Shown piece after piece: positions 47,996 through 58,334 of a DNA stretch of 64,000 nt. Origin of the DNA: Hygrophila difformis (taxonomy: Eukaryota > Streptophyta > Magnoliopsida > Lamiales > Acanthaceae); NCBI GenBank assembly GCA_030278955.1, contig JAOANR010000006.1, positions 8,517,915 to 8,581,914 of the forward strand, in the 5' to 3' direction. Every line of letters starts with the position of its first letter. Positions within the stretch are counted from its first letter, which is position 1. The position numbers and the translations under genes were made by a program. The notes beneath the pieces are model-generated. The model ran no database searches. It was not told where the DNA came from and saw only the letters and a list, made by a program, of their open reading frames with translations.

Positions 47996-48159
47996 TTTAG
48001 GAGCCATTAAAGGTTTGGGACAAGAGTGGTGGGAGTCCATGCCATACAAATTACGAATAGAACAAAGGGGATGGATAGGGGGCCGAGTAGGGATTCGAAC
48101 CTCCAATCTACAGGTTGAGATTCGGGGGGACTTGACCACTAGAGTACGTCCCCAACCCC
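47996..48159 (-). mobile_element. tRNA-derived SINE copy 4 (complete)
   Basis: Minus strand: starts GGGGTTGGGGACGTACTCTAGTGG, B box GGTTCGAATCC, then TTCGTAATTTGTATGGCATGG and a short tail. A 17-bp target duplication AAATATATTTTCATTTT flanks it (47979-47995 and 48160-48176). Confidence 0.9.
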
Positions 48160-48176
48160 AAATATATTTTCATTTT

Positions 48177-49210
48177 GTCCTAAACAAAGTAAAATATTTC
48201 AATTATAATCAACAAAATTACAATATCAAAGTATTAAATTGTCTACAATAGTGAATTTCATATATTAATAGTGAATTCCATATACTATTTTCACTATAGC
48301 AAACAAAATCAATGTTGAACACTAATCATTAGTAGACAAAATCAAAGTACTAGTATTAAATAAGCTCTCACTATTCTAGTTATAACTTTAGGTAATGTGC
48401 CAAATTTATTATTTTATTTGATTAAGATAAAGAATATTTGAGCCTATGTTAAAAAGCTACTGACAAAGAAATATGTGTCTTCTTTTTCCTCTTCCTCCCA
48501 GTAAATTACCAGAAAATGATTTCTACTATAACTAAAATTTACACAACTGTATAAAATATTAATGCCAAAATTTGAGATTGGGACGGAATTATACAAAAGG
48601 AATTTCTACTGTAGTTAAATAGACATAATTATATAAAAATTAATGGGCAAAGTAGACTATATATTTTTGAACGATTTTAGATGGATTTATTAAAATATAA
48701 GGTTTTTTCTTTTTCTTTTTTGTTTTCCTATTTCTAAGTTTTGTGTGTATATATTAGAAGGGGTTTGGTTGGTTTTGAAAAATTCTTTCAGCAAGGAAAT
48801 GCTGGAACGGAAGGAAGCCATGGTTTTACATTTGAAAGCCATGAATTGAATTCTCGTTGGTTTTGGTTGGGAATTGGGACGATACTTTTTGTTAGTCGGT
48901 GCACAGAATGATTCTAATTCAATTTAGAGACAGAGTTTAACATAAAGGCCCCTTGTAATTACTGTAAAGTCATATGATCCAGTGAGAATATAGAAAAAAA
49001 AAACATAAAAAATAGTAACTTCAATTATATATTGATTATATATTAATTATATATTGAGTAACTTCAATCAATTTTTTTAATATAGTTATATAAGAAAAAA
49101 CATAGTTAAGTGAGATATTGTTAAATTCTTTTAATCACGTAGTTTAAGAATATAAACTTTTATAATTTTTGTTTATATACTGAATTATTACTCATTAAAA
49201 AAGTTTTTTT
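48177..49210. other. AT-rich spacer, no gene seen
   Basis: Contains partial repeat debris: a GGTTTGGTTGGTTTTG-type fragment near 48763-48905 and Stowaway-like blocks at about 49060-49200. No gene. Confidence 0.4.
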
Positions 49211-50760
49211 GGGGAGAGGTTACGGTACTTACAAGTTACAACTATTTGTAAGTACATCAAGACATTTAATCTTAGCCATTAAAAATGATATAATATAATA
49301 AGGATAAAACTGTCAAAATAAATATATCTCTATATTTAGTAATAGGATAAGTAACAAATTAATTCTTTACATTTTAGTGATTTGTATTCTTAAATAAATA
49401 CTTCCTCCGTTTTTTTTTGTTAGCTACGTTTGACATTTTGTTACTGTTTACTCATATACTTTGACTTAAAGTTTTATCATGGTTATATAAGTTAAAATAT
49501 AACCAAGTGACTTGTTAGATTCGTCTCCTCTTGTAGTTTTTAATTATCGAACTTTTAGAATTTTTACTTATACCGAATTTGAGTTATTAATGGTTTAAAA
49601 TGTGCACTGGACTATTTACTGGGTGGGTCCGTAACAATCTTTAAAAAATAGAGGAAGTATAAAATACTACTAAGTATCGTTTAAATATATAAGAACTTGT
49701 TGCTGGTATAAAACTGTGTTGCTAAAATAGGTGTTTTTTTTGTTCGGTACACATTCTCTATATTTAGAAATATATTACACATTATCGCTCAAATATAGTA
49801 CACAAGATAGTCGCTGAAATATTTTATACAAGGTCGTTGAATTGTAGTACACATCATTGCTCAAATATACACAAGATAGTCGCTGAAATATTTTATACAA
49901 AGTCGCTGAATTATAGTATTCCCAATTACATTCATATCTTTGAAATAGTCAAATCAATTAAGCAGCATCTACCCCACCCACCATTTCTTTTATTATTATT
50001 AAAATATGAAGTACACATGCCCATTTCTCTCTTCAGTTTCCTCTTTCAATTTCAAAACTATTCACTTACAGTTACGGCTTCACTTTTCTCTCAAAATGAA
50101 AAGGGTCACGCTTGCTTTGGAAAATATAATATTTGGGCGGAGCCCGATGTTGGTATGGATGAGTTCTTTGTTGTTTTGGCTATATGGTGAAGTCTTCATG
50201 CCGAGAAGCTTGAGATGGCGATGGGAAGTACCATAGAAGAAGACAGCGCCATCGTTGAAATAATAAAACAAAACAGTGTCGCTTAAATGGTCTTGGTTTG
50301 GTCACTGAAATGCTATAATGACATCGCTGTGATTTGCTTGTTAACATGTCGTTGAAATTCCTTGAATTAGGTCGCTGAAACGGTGATGATATGTCGCTGA
50401 AATTCTTTGGCTTGAGTCACAAAAATGGGGACATGTGTTCTGTGCCATGGCTGTCATCATATTTGATATACCGTGCCAGTAGCAAGCTCATGTGGTGACC
50501 ACATTCCTTCTTAAGAATTTCATCGAAGACCTAGCGGGCAATGGCCATCTCCTCAATTTTACAGTGCACAAAGGAGAAGGAGAGACAAATTATCTCTATG
50601 AGATAATAGAGACAGAGATAATAGTAGACGCATTAGTTGACAAAATTACTAAATTACCCATCAAATTAATCTAATCCATTCAAACCAAAACTCAATCAAC
50701 GGTTGAAAGAACATCTCTGTACATCAAGAGGACACCCTCTCAGTATCCTAACTAGACCCC
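49211..50760. mobile_element. MULE-like element with TCGCTGAA motifs (copy B)
   Basis: GGGGAGAGGTTACGGTACTT at the left and AGTATCCTAACTAGACCCC at the right are diverged inverted termini. T-runs outside make the target duplication unreadable. Its 1550 bp compare with 1536 bp for 5784-7319, and both carry TCGCTGAAATATTTTATAC / GTCGCTGAAATTC-type repeats (49790-49915 and 50275-50425), ACATC-AAG near the ends and gene-like non-repetitive centres. Stowaway MITE 11 is nested within. No transposase. Confidence 0.5.
49401..49657. mobile_element. Stowaway-type MITE 11
   Basis: CTTCCTCCGTTTTTTTTTG at the left and AAAAAATAGAGGAAG at the right, flanked by TA; an older relative of MITEs 8 and 10. Nested in the MULE-like copy B. 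Confidence 0.82.
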
Positions 50761-50797
50761 TTTTTTTTTTATTGCGTGAGAGTTAGAAATTGTGTTG

Positions 50798-50872
50798 TTA
50801 TTTTTGCTCATTAAAGTGATTAAATAGAATTTAATTTAAATTCTATTTAATCAATTTAATGAGCAAAAATAA
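50798..50872. repeat. Near-perfect 36-bp inverted repeat
   Basis: TTATTTTTGCTCATTAAAGTG.. (50798-50833) pairs with ..CAATTTAATGAGCAAAAATAA (50837-50872) with one mismatch and a 3-base loop. There are no flanking duplications of note. Confidence 0.9.
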
Positions 50873-50919
50873 TTTATTAAAACTTTCAAAGTATGAATTA
50901 AAGATTACATGGGAATGAG

Positions 50920-51026
50920 ACTTGATCCAAATGGTCATGTTTCCTGCCTTCCAACCTTCCAACCATAGGTTGGAATTTCGATTCCCACACGGCCCCTTAT
51001 CCATCCTCTTCATCCCTTTGTAATTT
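50920..51026 (+). mobile_element. tRNA-derived SINE copy 5 (partial, plus strand)
   Basis: AACCATAGGTTGGAATTTCGA, CCCACACGGCCCC, CATCCCTTTGTAATTTGTGT and GGCTAT match the SINE body. The promoter boxes are decayed and the 3' part is lost. Confidence 0.65.
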
Positions 51027-51390
51027 GTGTGGCTATATAATTATCTTTAAACTAAAATAATAATAAAAAATTATAATCACATTTCCTTAAAACATGTTCT
51101 TATTCTATATATTAATTAATTAACCATTTTGTTTGGGTCATGTAATCTTATCTGACCTGAACCCGACGCGAATAAGAGAGCCGTCAAATTACCCGCGCAA
51201 ACTTGTCATCACCTACTTCATATAACAACTTGATAAATGAAGCACATGATCAAGCCATTTTCATAACTGTTCCGTCGAATATAGAGCTCAATCCAAGTAA
51301 CTGTTTCCTCTGTAGATAGGCGGTATATGCACAGGGCGCTGAACAATCGTCATTTCTTTCTTTTGCATTCGCCATCGATACGGTAAGTGG

Positions 51391-52386
51391 TAGGGGTGGG
51401 CACGGTTCGGTTACTCGGAGTTTTTCAGGTATTTGTATTTGTATTTGAACCGGACAAATACTTAGATGAAGTATTTGTATTTGTAACCGGACTCCTCGGT
51501 TAACCGGGGGTTCGATTTCGATTCGATTCAGCGGTTAAACGATTCGGTTCGAATATTTTATCCAAGCCCATTAAACTTTATAATCAAATCTTCATTTCTT
51601 AATTCTTAACCTTTGCAGGTTTATCTTTGAGGTTATTATAATACAATAAAAAAAAAAATCATATAACTCTCGAATTCGGTGGTTCCTTTTAGTGTTATCA
51701 AAATATATTAGTATATTAAAACATGTTAGTGTAGTGTCTATTTCAATATTGAGTATTCTTAAGGGCAAAAAATTAATATAGGACATTTTTTTTTTAATTA
51801 CCTTTACTTTCTAATATTTACTCCCTCCGTTCTTTTTTAACTTCTCCACTTCTTTACTGCACGCAACCCAATACACATTTTTAATCATTAATAACTCAAA
51901 TTATATACAAGTAAAAATTGTAAAAATTTAATATGATAAAATTAAGCGATTAGACGAATCCAACAATATCTCAATTGACTATGTTTTATCTTACACAACT
52001 GTGCTAAAAAGTTGAATCAAAGTTATTTAATGAATAATACCAACTATGCAAATGGTAATGATATTAAAAAACGGAGAGAGTATTTTATTATATATTTAAA
52101 TAATTTAATAAATAATGAAATATATAATTGATATATAATTATATACCATGAAATATGAATAATATATACAATATATATAATTTTTTTATACACTATAAAT
52201 ATATTCGGTTCGGTTCGATTAATCGGGGAAAAAATTTAAAGTATTTGTATTTGTATTTGAACCGGGCAAATACTTAAATGAAATATTTGTATTTGAACCG
52301 GAGTCCTCGGTTAACCGGAAATTCGGTTCGATTTCGATTCGATTTTGCTGTTCAGCGAATCGGTTCGAATTTTTTGCACACCCCTA
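51391..52386. mobile_element. hAT-type MITE, TAGGGGTG family (copy 5, GGTTCGGTT subtype)
   Basis: TAGGGGTGGGCACGGTTCGG at the left and TTTTTTGCACACCCCTA at the right, bounded by an exact 8-bp duplication GTAAGTGG (51383-51390 and 52387-52394). The interior mirrors TATTTGTATTTGAACCGG and CGGTTAACCGG. Stowaway MITE 12 lies inside. Confidence 0.88.
51821..52080. mobile_element. Stowaway-type MITE 12
   Basis: CTCCCTCCGTTCTTTTTTAAC at the left and AAAAAACGGAGAGAG at the right, flanked by TA. Nested in the hAT-type copy 5. Confidence 0.85.
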
Positions 52387-52599
52387 GTAAGTGGTAACTG
52401 GTAACCTATTCTCCCCTTGAGCTAGAATTGAATTGTTGCTTAGGAGTTGCGAGTTACGATAATCACATTTTGTATACAAATCGTGTTTGTTGTTATTGTA
52501 TTTCTTCTTCATGTTTAAGATGTTCTAAGACTCACTCTTTTGAGTACATTTCTCATTTCATGAATTTATTATCAATTGACCATAGATTTATTTTTGTAT

Positions 52600-53143
52600 G
52601 TTGATGTGTTGTGTGTTGGTTTCGGTTTTAAAAAAAATCATGGTTTATTTAGTGTTTTATAAACCATAAACTGTACAGTTTCAAAAAAAAAATCATGGTT
52701 TTTAAATAGTAAATCGTATATATTTATATATAATATTTAATAAATAAATAAATAAATCCAAAGTTATATATTTAAACCGTAAATCGTATATATTTATATA
52801 TAAAATTATGATTTATTTAGTGTTTTATAAACCATAAACTCTATATTTATAATTTTTAAAAATTAATAAATCAATCCAATCCAAAGATCCCGATGATCAA
52901 ATTTAAAGCTAAGCTCAATTTTGAAGCTCATATGCAATGACTGTTACAAGTCCAATTCTAAACCCCCCAGTGTTATTTACATTTGAGATTTCTGAGTTAC
53001 AAATTTAAATTGCGATTTGTAAATGACATTTATTAGATATTTAAAAATATCTACGTATCCTACTTGGTTGTATCACATTAGATATTTGTTTGCAAAAATT
53101 GAAATATATTTTGTATCGTAAAGCGTGGTTCAAACTGGACTTA
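52600..53143. repeat. Degraded element rich in AACCGTAAATCG / GGTTTGG motifs
   Basis: Blocks such as TATAAACCATAAACTGT and AAACCGTAAATCGTATATAT are repeated. The run continues to CACCCCTAATT at about 53287, resembling the right end of the TAGGGGTG family. No clear left end. Its right part forms the start of each ~1.04-kb GID8-locus unit. Confidence 0.45.
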
Positions 53144-54186
53144 ATTGTAATGTTTACGGTTTGGTTTGGTTTGGTTTGAATAATTAAAATTACGGTTTGT
53201 TTTAGTTTGGAAAATTCCAAAATCATAAAATTACGTTTGGTTTGGTTTGTCTATAAACCGGTGAAAACCAGACCTAATCACCCCTAATTACTTTATAGTG
53301 AGGTTCATGTGTTTATTTTTTGTTTATCTTTTTTAACAATTTTCAATTTGAAGTGAATTTATCAAGAATCGATACTGGTTTACATGCACGTTTCTGGTAT
53401 TTACTGATTGCGGTTAAGACTCTTGTGCAGGATAGTTTTTCCCAAGAAAAGTTTTAAAAACATTAGATAGGAAATGATGTTGAAAATGTTTTATGAAATG
53501 AAATGCATTTACTACGTAAAACTTCATTTTCGTTGTTTTATTTCCCAAAGACATTGTGGCCATTCGCATTTGCTAGATTGACCAATGCAATCCTTGTTAG
53601 ATTGACGCAAAGTACGTAAAACTTTTTTGTGGTGATGTATCTGGTTAGACTGCTTGGTATATACTTTAACATGTTACGCAAGAGGAAATAAACCATGTCA
53701 GACAACCGGAAGAAACAAATCGTAGATATGCAAGCTCTCAAGGAAAATACACATGGACTGGTAATGAATTCTCTAGTTACTGAGGGTTATGGACAAAGTG
53801 CTCAAGCATTTCAACTAGAATATGAGACAAAATGTATCTTTCTTATTTATTTTCTGCTCAACTGTTTTATTATCTGTCTATTTGTTAGACAAATAATTGG
53901 TACAATTTCAAGTATATGTGTCCTTAATTGATAACAGTGTACTTGGATCTTGAAACTCTGGCTTCGATTTCTCCTCAAGTTTCACAGTAATACGACCTTC
54001 AATTTCTGATATGAAAGCTTCTGTCTCATCCTTTTTAACCGTACTCGTTCCCGCACCACCGATGCTCTCTCGTCTGTTGCTGCCGTACGCTTAATAAGGG
54101 AAGGTATTGAGGGCGGCAATACACCATCTGCTATTCAAAGAATCAACTAAATTGATACTGAGGTATAATCTTCTCAACTTATATTG
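53144..54186 (+). repeat. GID8-like tandem unit 1 (LisH exon + CTLH segment)
   Basis: First of three tandem units of about 1.04 kb. Layout: TTTACGGTTTGG repeat debris, spacer, LisH exon, CTLH segment. The LisH exon starts at ATG 53695 (MSDNRKKQIVDMQALKENTH then LVMNSLVTEGYGQSAQAFQ) with a donor after GAGACAAAAT at about 53832. The CTLH-like segment is near 54085-54165 (RLIREGIEGGNTPSAIQRIN) but ends in an in-frame TAA, so this copy cannot encode the whole domain. The unit starts inside older repeat sequence, not at a gene boundary. Confidence 0.85.
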
Positions 54187-55225
54187 ATTGTAATATTTAC
54201 GGTTTGGTTTGGTTTGAATAATTAAAATTACGGTTTGTTTTAGTTTGGAAAATTCCAAAATCATAAAATTACGGTTTGATTTGGTTTGGCTATAAACCGG
54301 TGAAAACCAGACCTAATCACCCCCAATTACTTTATAGCGAGGTTCATATGTTTATTTTTTTTCTTATCGTTTTTAAAAATTTTCAATTTGAAGTGAATTT
54401 ATCAAGAATCGATACTGGTTTACATGCACGTTTCTGGTATTTACTGATTGCGGTTAAGACTCTTGTGCAGGATAGTTTTTCCCAGGAAAAGTTTTAAAAA
54501 CATTAGATAGGAAATGATGTTGAAAATGTTTTATGAAATGAAATGCATTTACTACGTGAAACTTCATTTCCGTTGTTTTATTTCCCAAAGACATTGTGGC
54601 CATTCGCATTTGTAGATTGACCAATGCAATCTTTGTTAGATTGACGCAAAGTACATAAAACTTTTTTGTGGTGATGTATCTGGTTAGACTGCTTGGTATA
54701 TACTTTAACAGGTTACGCAAGAGGAAATAAACCATGTCAGACAACCGGAAGAAACAAATCGTAGATATGCAAGCTCTCAAGGAAAATACACATGGACTGG
54801 TAATGAATTCTCTAGTTACTGAGGGTTATGGACAAAGTGCTCAAGCATTTCAACTAGAATATGGGACAAAATGTATCTTTCTTGTTTATTTTCTGCTCAA
54901 CTGTTTTATTATCTGTCTATTTGTTTGACAAATAATTGGTACAATTTCAAGTATATGTGTCCTTAATGGATAACAATGTACTTGGATCTTGAAACTCTGG
55001 CTTCGATTTCTCCTCAAGTTTCGCAGTAATACGACCTTCAATTTCTTATATGAAAGCTTCAGTCTCATCCTTTTTAACCGTACTCGTTCCCGCACCACCG
55101 ATGCTCTCTCGTCTGTTGCTGCCGTACGTTTAATAAGGGAAGGTATTTAGGGCGGCAATACACCATCTGCTATTCAAAGAATCAACCAAATTGATACTGA
55201 GGTATGATCTTCTCAACTTATATTG
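54187..55225 (+). repeat. GID8-like tandem unit 2
   Basis: Second unit, highly similar to units 1 and 3. The LisH exon from ATG 54734 is open and identical in protein up to the YGTK end. The CTLH segment has an in-frame TAG (GI-stop-GGN near 55148), so it is also broken, at a different place from unit 1. Confidence 0.85.
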
Positions 55226-56265
55226 ATTGTAATATTTTCGATTTGGTATGGTTTGAATAATTAAAATTACGGTTTATTTTAGTTTGGAAAATTCCAAAAT
55301 CATAAAATTACGGTTTGGTTTGATTTGGCTATAAACCGGTGAAAACCAGACCTAATCACCCCTAATTACTTTATAGTGAGGTTCATGTGTTTTTTTTTGT
55401 TATCGTTTTTAACAATTTTCAATTTGAAGTGAATTTATCAAGAATCGATACTGGTTTACATGCACGTTTCTGGTGTTTACTGATTGCGGTTAAGACTCTT
55501 GTGCAGGATAGTTTTTCATAGGAAAAGTTTTAAAAACATTAGATAGGAAATGATGTTGAAAATGTTTTATGAAATGAAATGCATTTACTACGTGAAACTT
55601 CATTTTCGTTGTTTTATTTCCCAAAGTCATTGTGGCCATTCGCATTTGCTAGATTGACCAATGCAATCCTTGTTAGATTGACGCAAAGTACGTAAAACTT
55701 TTTTGTGGTGATGTATCTGGTTAGATTGCTTGGTATATACTTTAACAGGTTACGCAAGAGGAAATAAACCATGTCAGACAACCGGAAGAAACAAATCGTA
55801 GATATGCAAGCTCTCAAGGAAAATACACATGGACTGGTAATGAATTCTCTAGTTACTGAGGGTTATGGACAAAGTGCTCAAGCATTTCAACTAGAATATG
55901 GGACAAAATGTATCTTTCTTGTTTATTTTCTGCTCAACTGTTTTATTATCTGTCTATTTGTTAGACAAATAATTGGTACAATTTCAAGTATATGTGTCCT
56001 TAATGGATAACAGTGTACTTGGATCTTGAAACTCTGGCTTCGATTTCTCCTCAAGTTTCGCAGTAATACGACCTTCAATTTCTTATATGAAAGCTTCTGA
56101 CTCATCCTTTTTAACCGTACTCGTTCCCGCACCACCGATGCTCTCTCGTCTGTTGCTGCCGTACGCTTAACAAGGGAAGGTATTGAGGGCGGCAATACAC
56201 CATCAGCTATTCAAAGAATCAACCAAATTGATACTGATGTATGATCTTCTCAACTTATATTGATT
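55226..56265 (+). repeat. GID8-like tandem unit 3 (CTLH segment intact)
   Basis: Third unit, next to the gene body. The LisH exon from ATG 55771 is open and the CTLH-like segment near 56165-56240 reads TREGIEGGNTPSAIQRINQI without a stop. It is the only unit in which both parts are open, and the only one followed by downstream exons. Confidence 0.85.
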
Positions 56266-57608
56266 ATGATACTATTGGACTGACGCAATTATGGTGACGG
56301 ATCGCACAGTTTACCACCTGAAGGTGGTTAGTGTATAGTCTGCAACCGCCTTTATTTCAAGTTGCTGCTCTGAGTTAAAGTAGGGCAAGTTTCAAAACAT
56401 ATACCCTATATGATTAGTTTTGTCCAAGGGTCTCAATAATAAGAGAAGTGTGATAGTTGAAGTCAATATTACCTCTTGTTTCTATCTATAGAAAGAAAGT
56501 CAATATTTTGCAAGTAATCTGTTCTGCTCCATATAAAATTGGTGGCAACACTTTGTCTGGCCCTGGTATTATATGCCACCACAATATCATACCAGCCACT
56601 AACAGTATTTTTAAAATTTTCGGATGTAAGTATTGAAGAGGGAATCCACCTAACTTGTTTCCATGTCCACCAACAATGCTTCATAAAACTGGTTGGACAG
56701 GAGAAATTGGACGAAGCTATAGAGTTATCTCAGACTAAACATGCCCCTTTTACGGAAAATTCATAATTCTATGATTGACATCTTACGCTTTTGAGAAAAC
56801 TAATCAATGATTACTCTCTTCAATGCTAGTTTATTTGGGTTCTCTGAGTAAATCAATCTTTTCAGTTAATAAGAAATTTCTTCTTGTCTTGGGAAATGTC
56901 ATTGTTTTATTTTACTTATATTTACAGCCAACATATTTGGATTAGTTGGAGAGTGTTATGCTAATGCTTGCTTATAAAGATACAGTCGATTTCCCAGTTG
57001 CTGGTCTGCTTGGAAAGCCTCGTCGCCAAATGATGGATAATGAGGCAATTGAAGCTCTCATCTTTAATAAAAGCCAGGAAAAAGGTTAGTCTGTGTCACT
57101 TATGAGAAAATTTATGGAATCAAGGGCAGACATGTATTGCGCCGGTCACCAATATAATTTTTGCTGTTAATAGTGGTTTGATATATGCGCGCACGTTCTT
57201 GGCTTTGGATCACTTAAGTTTTTGGTCAATATATTCTGAATATGCTAATGGTCTTGACTGTATGAGAAATTTTGCAACAATGAGTGAGCCGCCAAATGAT
57301 TTATCAGTACTCCCTATCTAAAAGTAAACAATGACCATAAATCATGTTAATCTTACTGATTAAATCATGAACTAAATATGTATGTAAGTTGTGTTCTTGG
57401 ATATCACTACTATTACAGAAGTGCATTCGTATCACTATATATTGCATATCGCCACTTAAGTTTTTTATGAAGTTATGCTTGATTTTCAACACAGCAAAAG
57501 CTTCCGAAAATATTGAAAAATAATGAATATCTGGATAAGGAGATCGTCAAGTTTGTGGAACTTTGGGATTTGATAATCGCATGTGATCGAATGATAGGAA
57601 CCTCAAAG
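55771..57608 (+). pseudogene. GID8-like (LisH/CTLH/CRA) gene body, probably a pseudogene
   Basis: GID8/TWA1 is a scaffold of the CTLH/GID ubiquitin ligase. Pieces follow family order: LisH (NTHGLVMNSLVTEGYGQSAQ, 55771 on), LDLETLAS, CTLH (EGGNTPSAIQRINQID), CRA-like HVHQQCFIKLVGQEKLDEAI (about 56650-56766), LESVMLMLAYKDTVDFPVAG (56946-57084), and KLPKILKNN..LDKEIVKFVEL (57495-57608). Problems: the CRA frame ends in a stop (FTENS) with no nearby donor; the 56946 exon lies just after an in-frame TAG unless GATTAG itself is the acceptor; and the phase of the 57084 donor does not fit the KLPK exon, giving a frameshift. Divergence from typical plant GID8 is high. It may be a decaying paralogue or a fast-evolving gene. 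Confidence 0.6.
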
Positions 57609-57825
57609 GTATGACTACTTTTACTAGAAAATATAGTTGATAATTTAGTGGGGAAGTCATTTCATAAATCATGATTGTCTTACTCTAATTCACTGCTATA
57701 TGATTTTGAAACTAGTTTACATTCTGCACAACAGTGGTTCAACAGTGAAACATTATTCATACTAAATTTGCATACCTAAAACAATTCACTATATGATTTG
57801 TATTTTCTCTGTAATGTACTCCTAT

Positions 57826-58247
57826 AATTGAAACGGATGATGTTGTTGAAAATGTTTTATTAAATGAATGCAGATGATGTTGAAAATGTTTTATGAAATA
57901 AAATGCATTTACTACGTGAAACTTGATTTTCGTTGTTTTATTTCCCAAAAATACTGAGGCCGTTCGCATTTGTTAGATTGACCATACAATCCTTCTTAGA
58001 TTGACGCAGAGTGCGTAAAAACATTTTTGTGGTCATGCATCTGGTTAGACTACTTGGTATATACTTTAACAAGATACACAAGAGGAAATCAAATCCATGT
58101 CAGACGACTGAAAAGAACAAATTGTAGATGTGAAGGCTCTCAAGGAGAATGCACATCGATTGGTGATGAATTTTCTAGCTACTGAGGGTACGGACAAAGT
58201 GCTCAAGCATTTCAAATAGAATCTGGGACAAATTGTATTCTTCTTGT
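57826..58247 (+). pseudogene. Fourth, older copy of the GID8-like LisH unit (broken)
   Basis: Homologous to the promoter-proximal and LisH part of the tandem units, starting ATGTCAGACGAC at about 58097. A TGA interrupts codon 5 and one base is missing in GAGGGTA-CGGAC. It keeps ancestral-looking residues (HRLVMNFLATEG, ESGT) closer to canonical GID8 than the other three copies. Confidence 0.75.
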
Positions 58248-58334
58248 GAACAGATTCTTTAGAAGTTTATATGTACTGTTTCTTTCAACGTTGTTGCAAT
58301 GCAACACTAGATGTTTGTAAGTTATGGATATTTT
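58248..58334 (+). repeat. Left part of a duplicated MO25 3'-flank segment
   Basis: GATTCTTTAGAAGTTTATATG.. and TTGCAATGCAACACTAGATG correspond to 46915-46990. The homology resumes after the fold-back element at about 59706. Confidence 0.7.

Noticed and set aside
53538..55817. Repeated minus-strand frames MRACISTICFFRLSD.. opposite the LisH exons
   Set aside because: They are exact antisense shadows of the conserved plus-strand LisH exon and recur only because the unit is triplicated.
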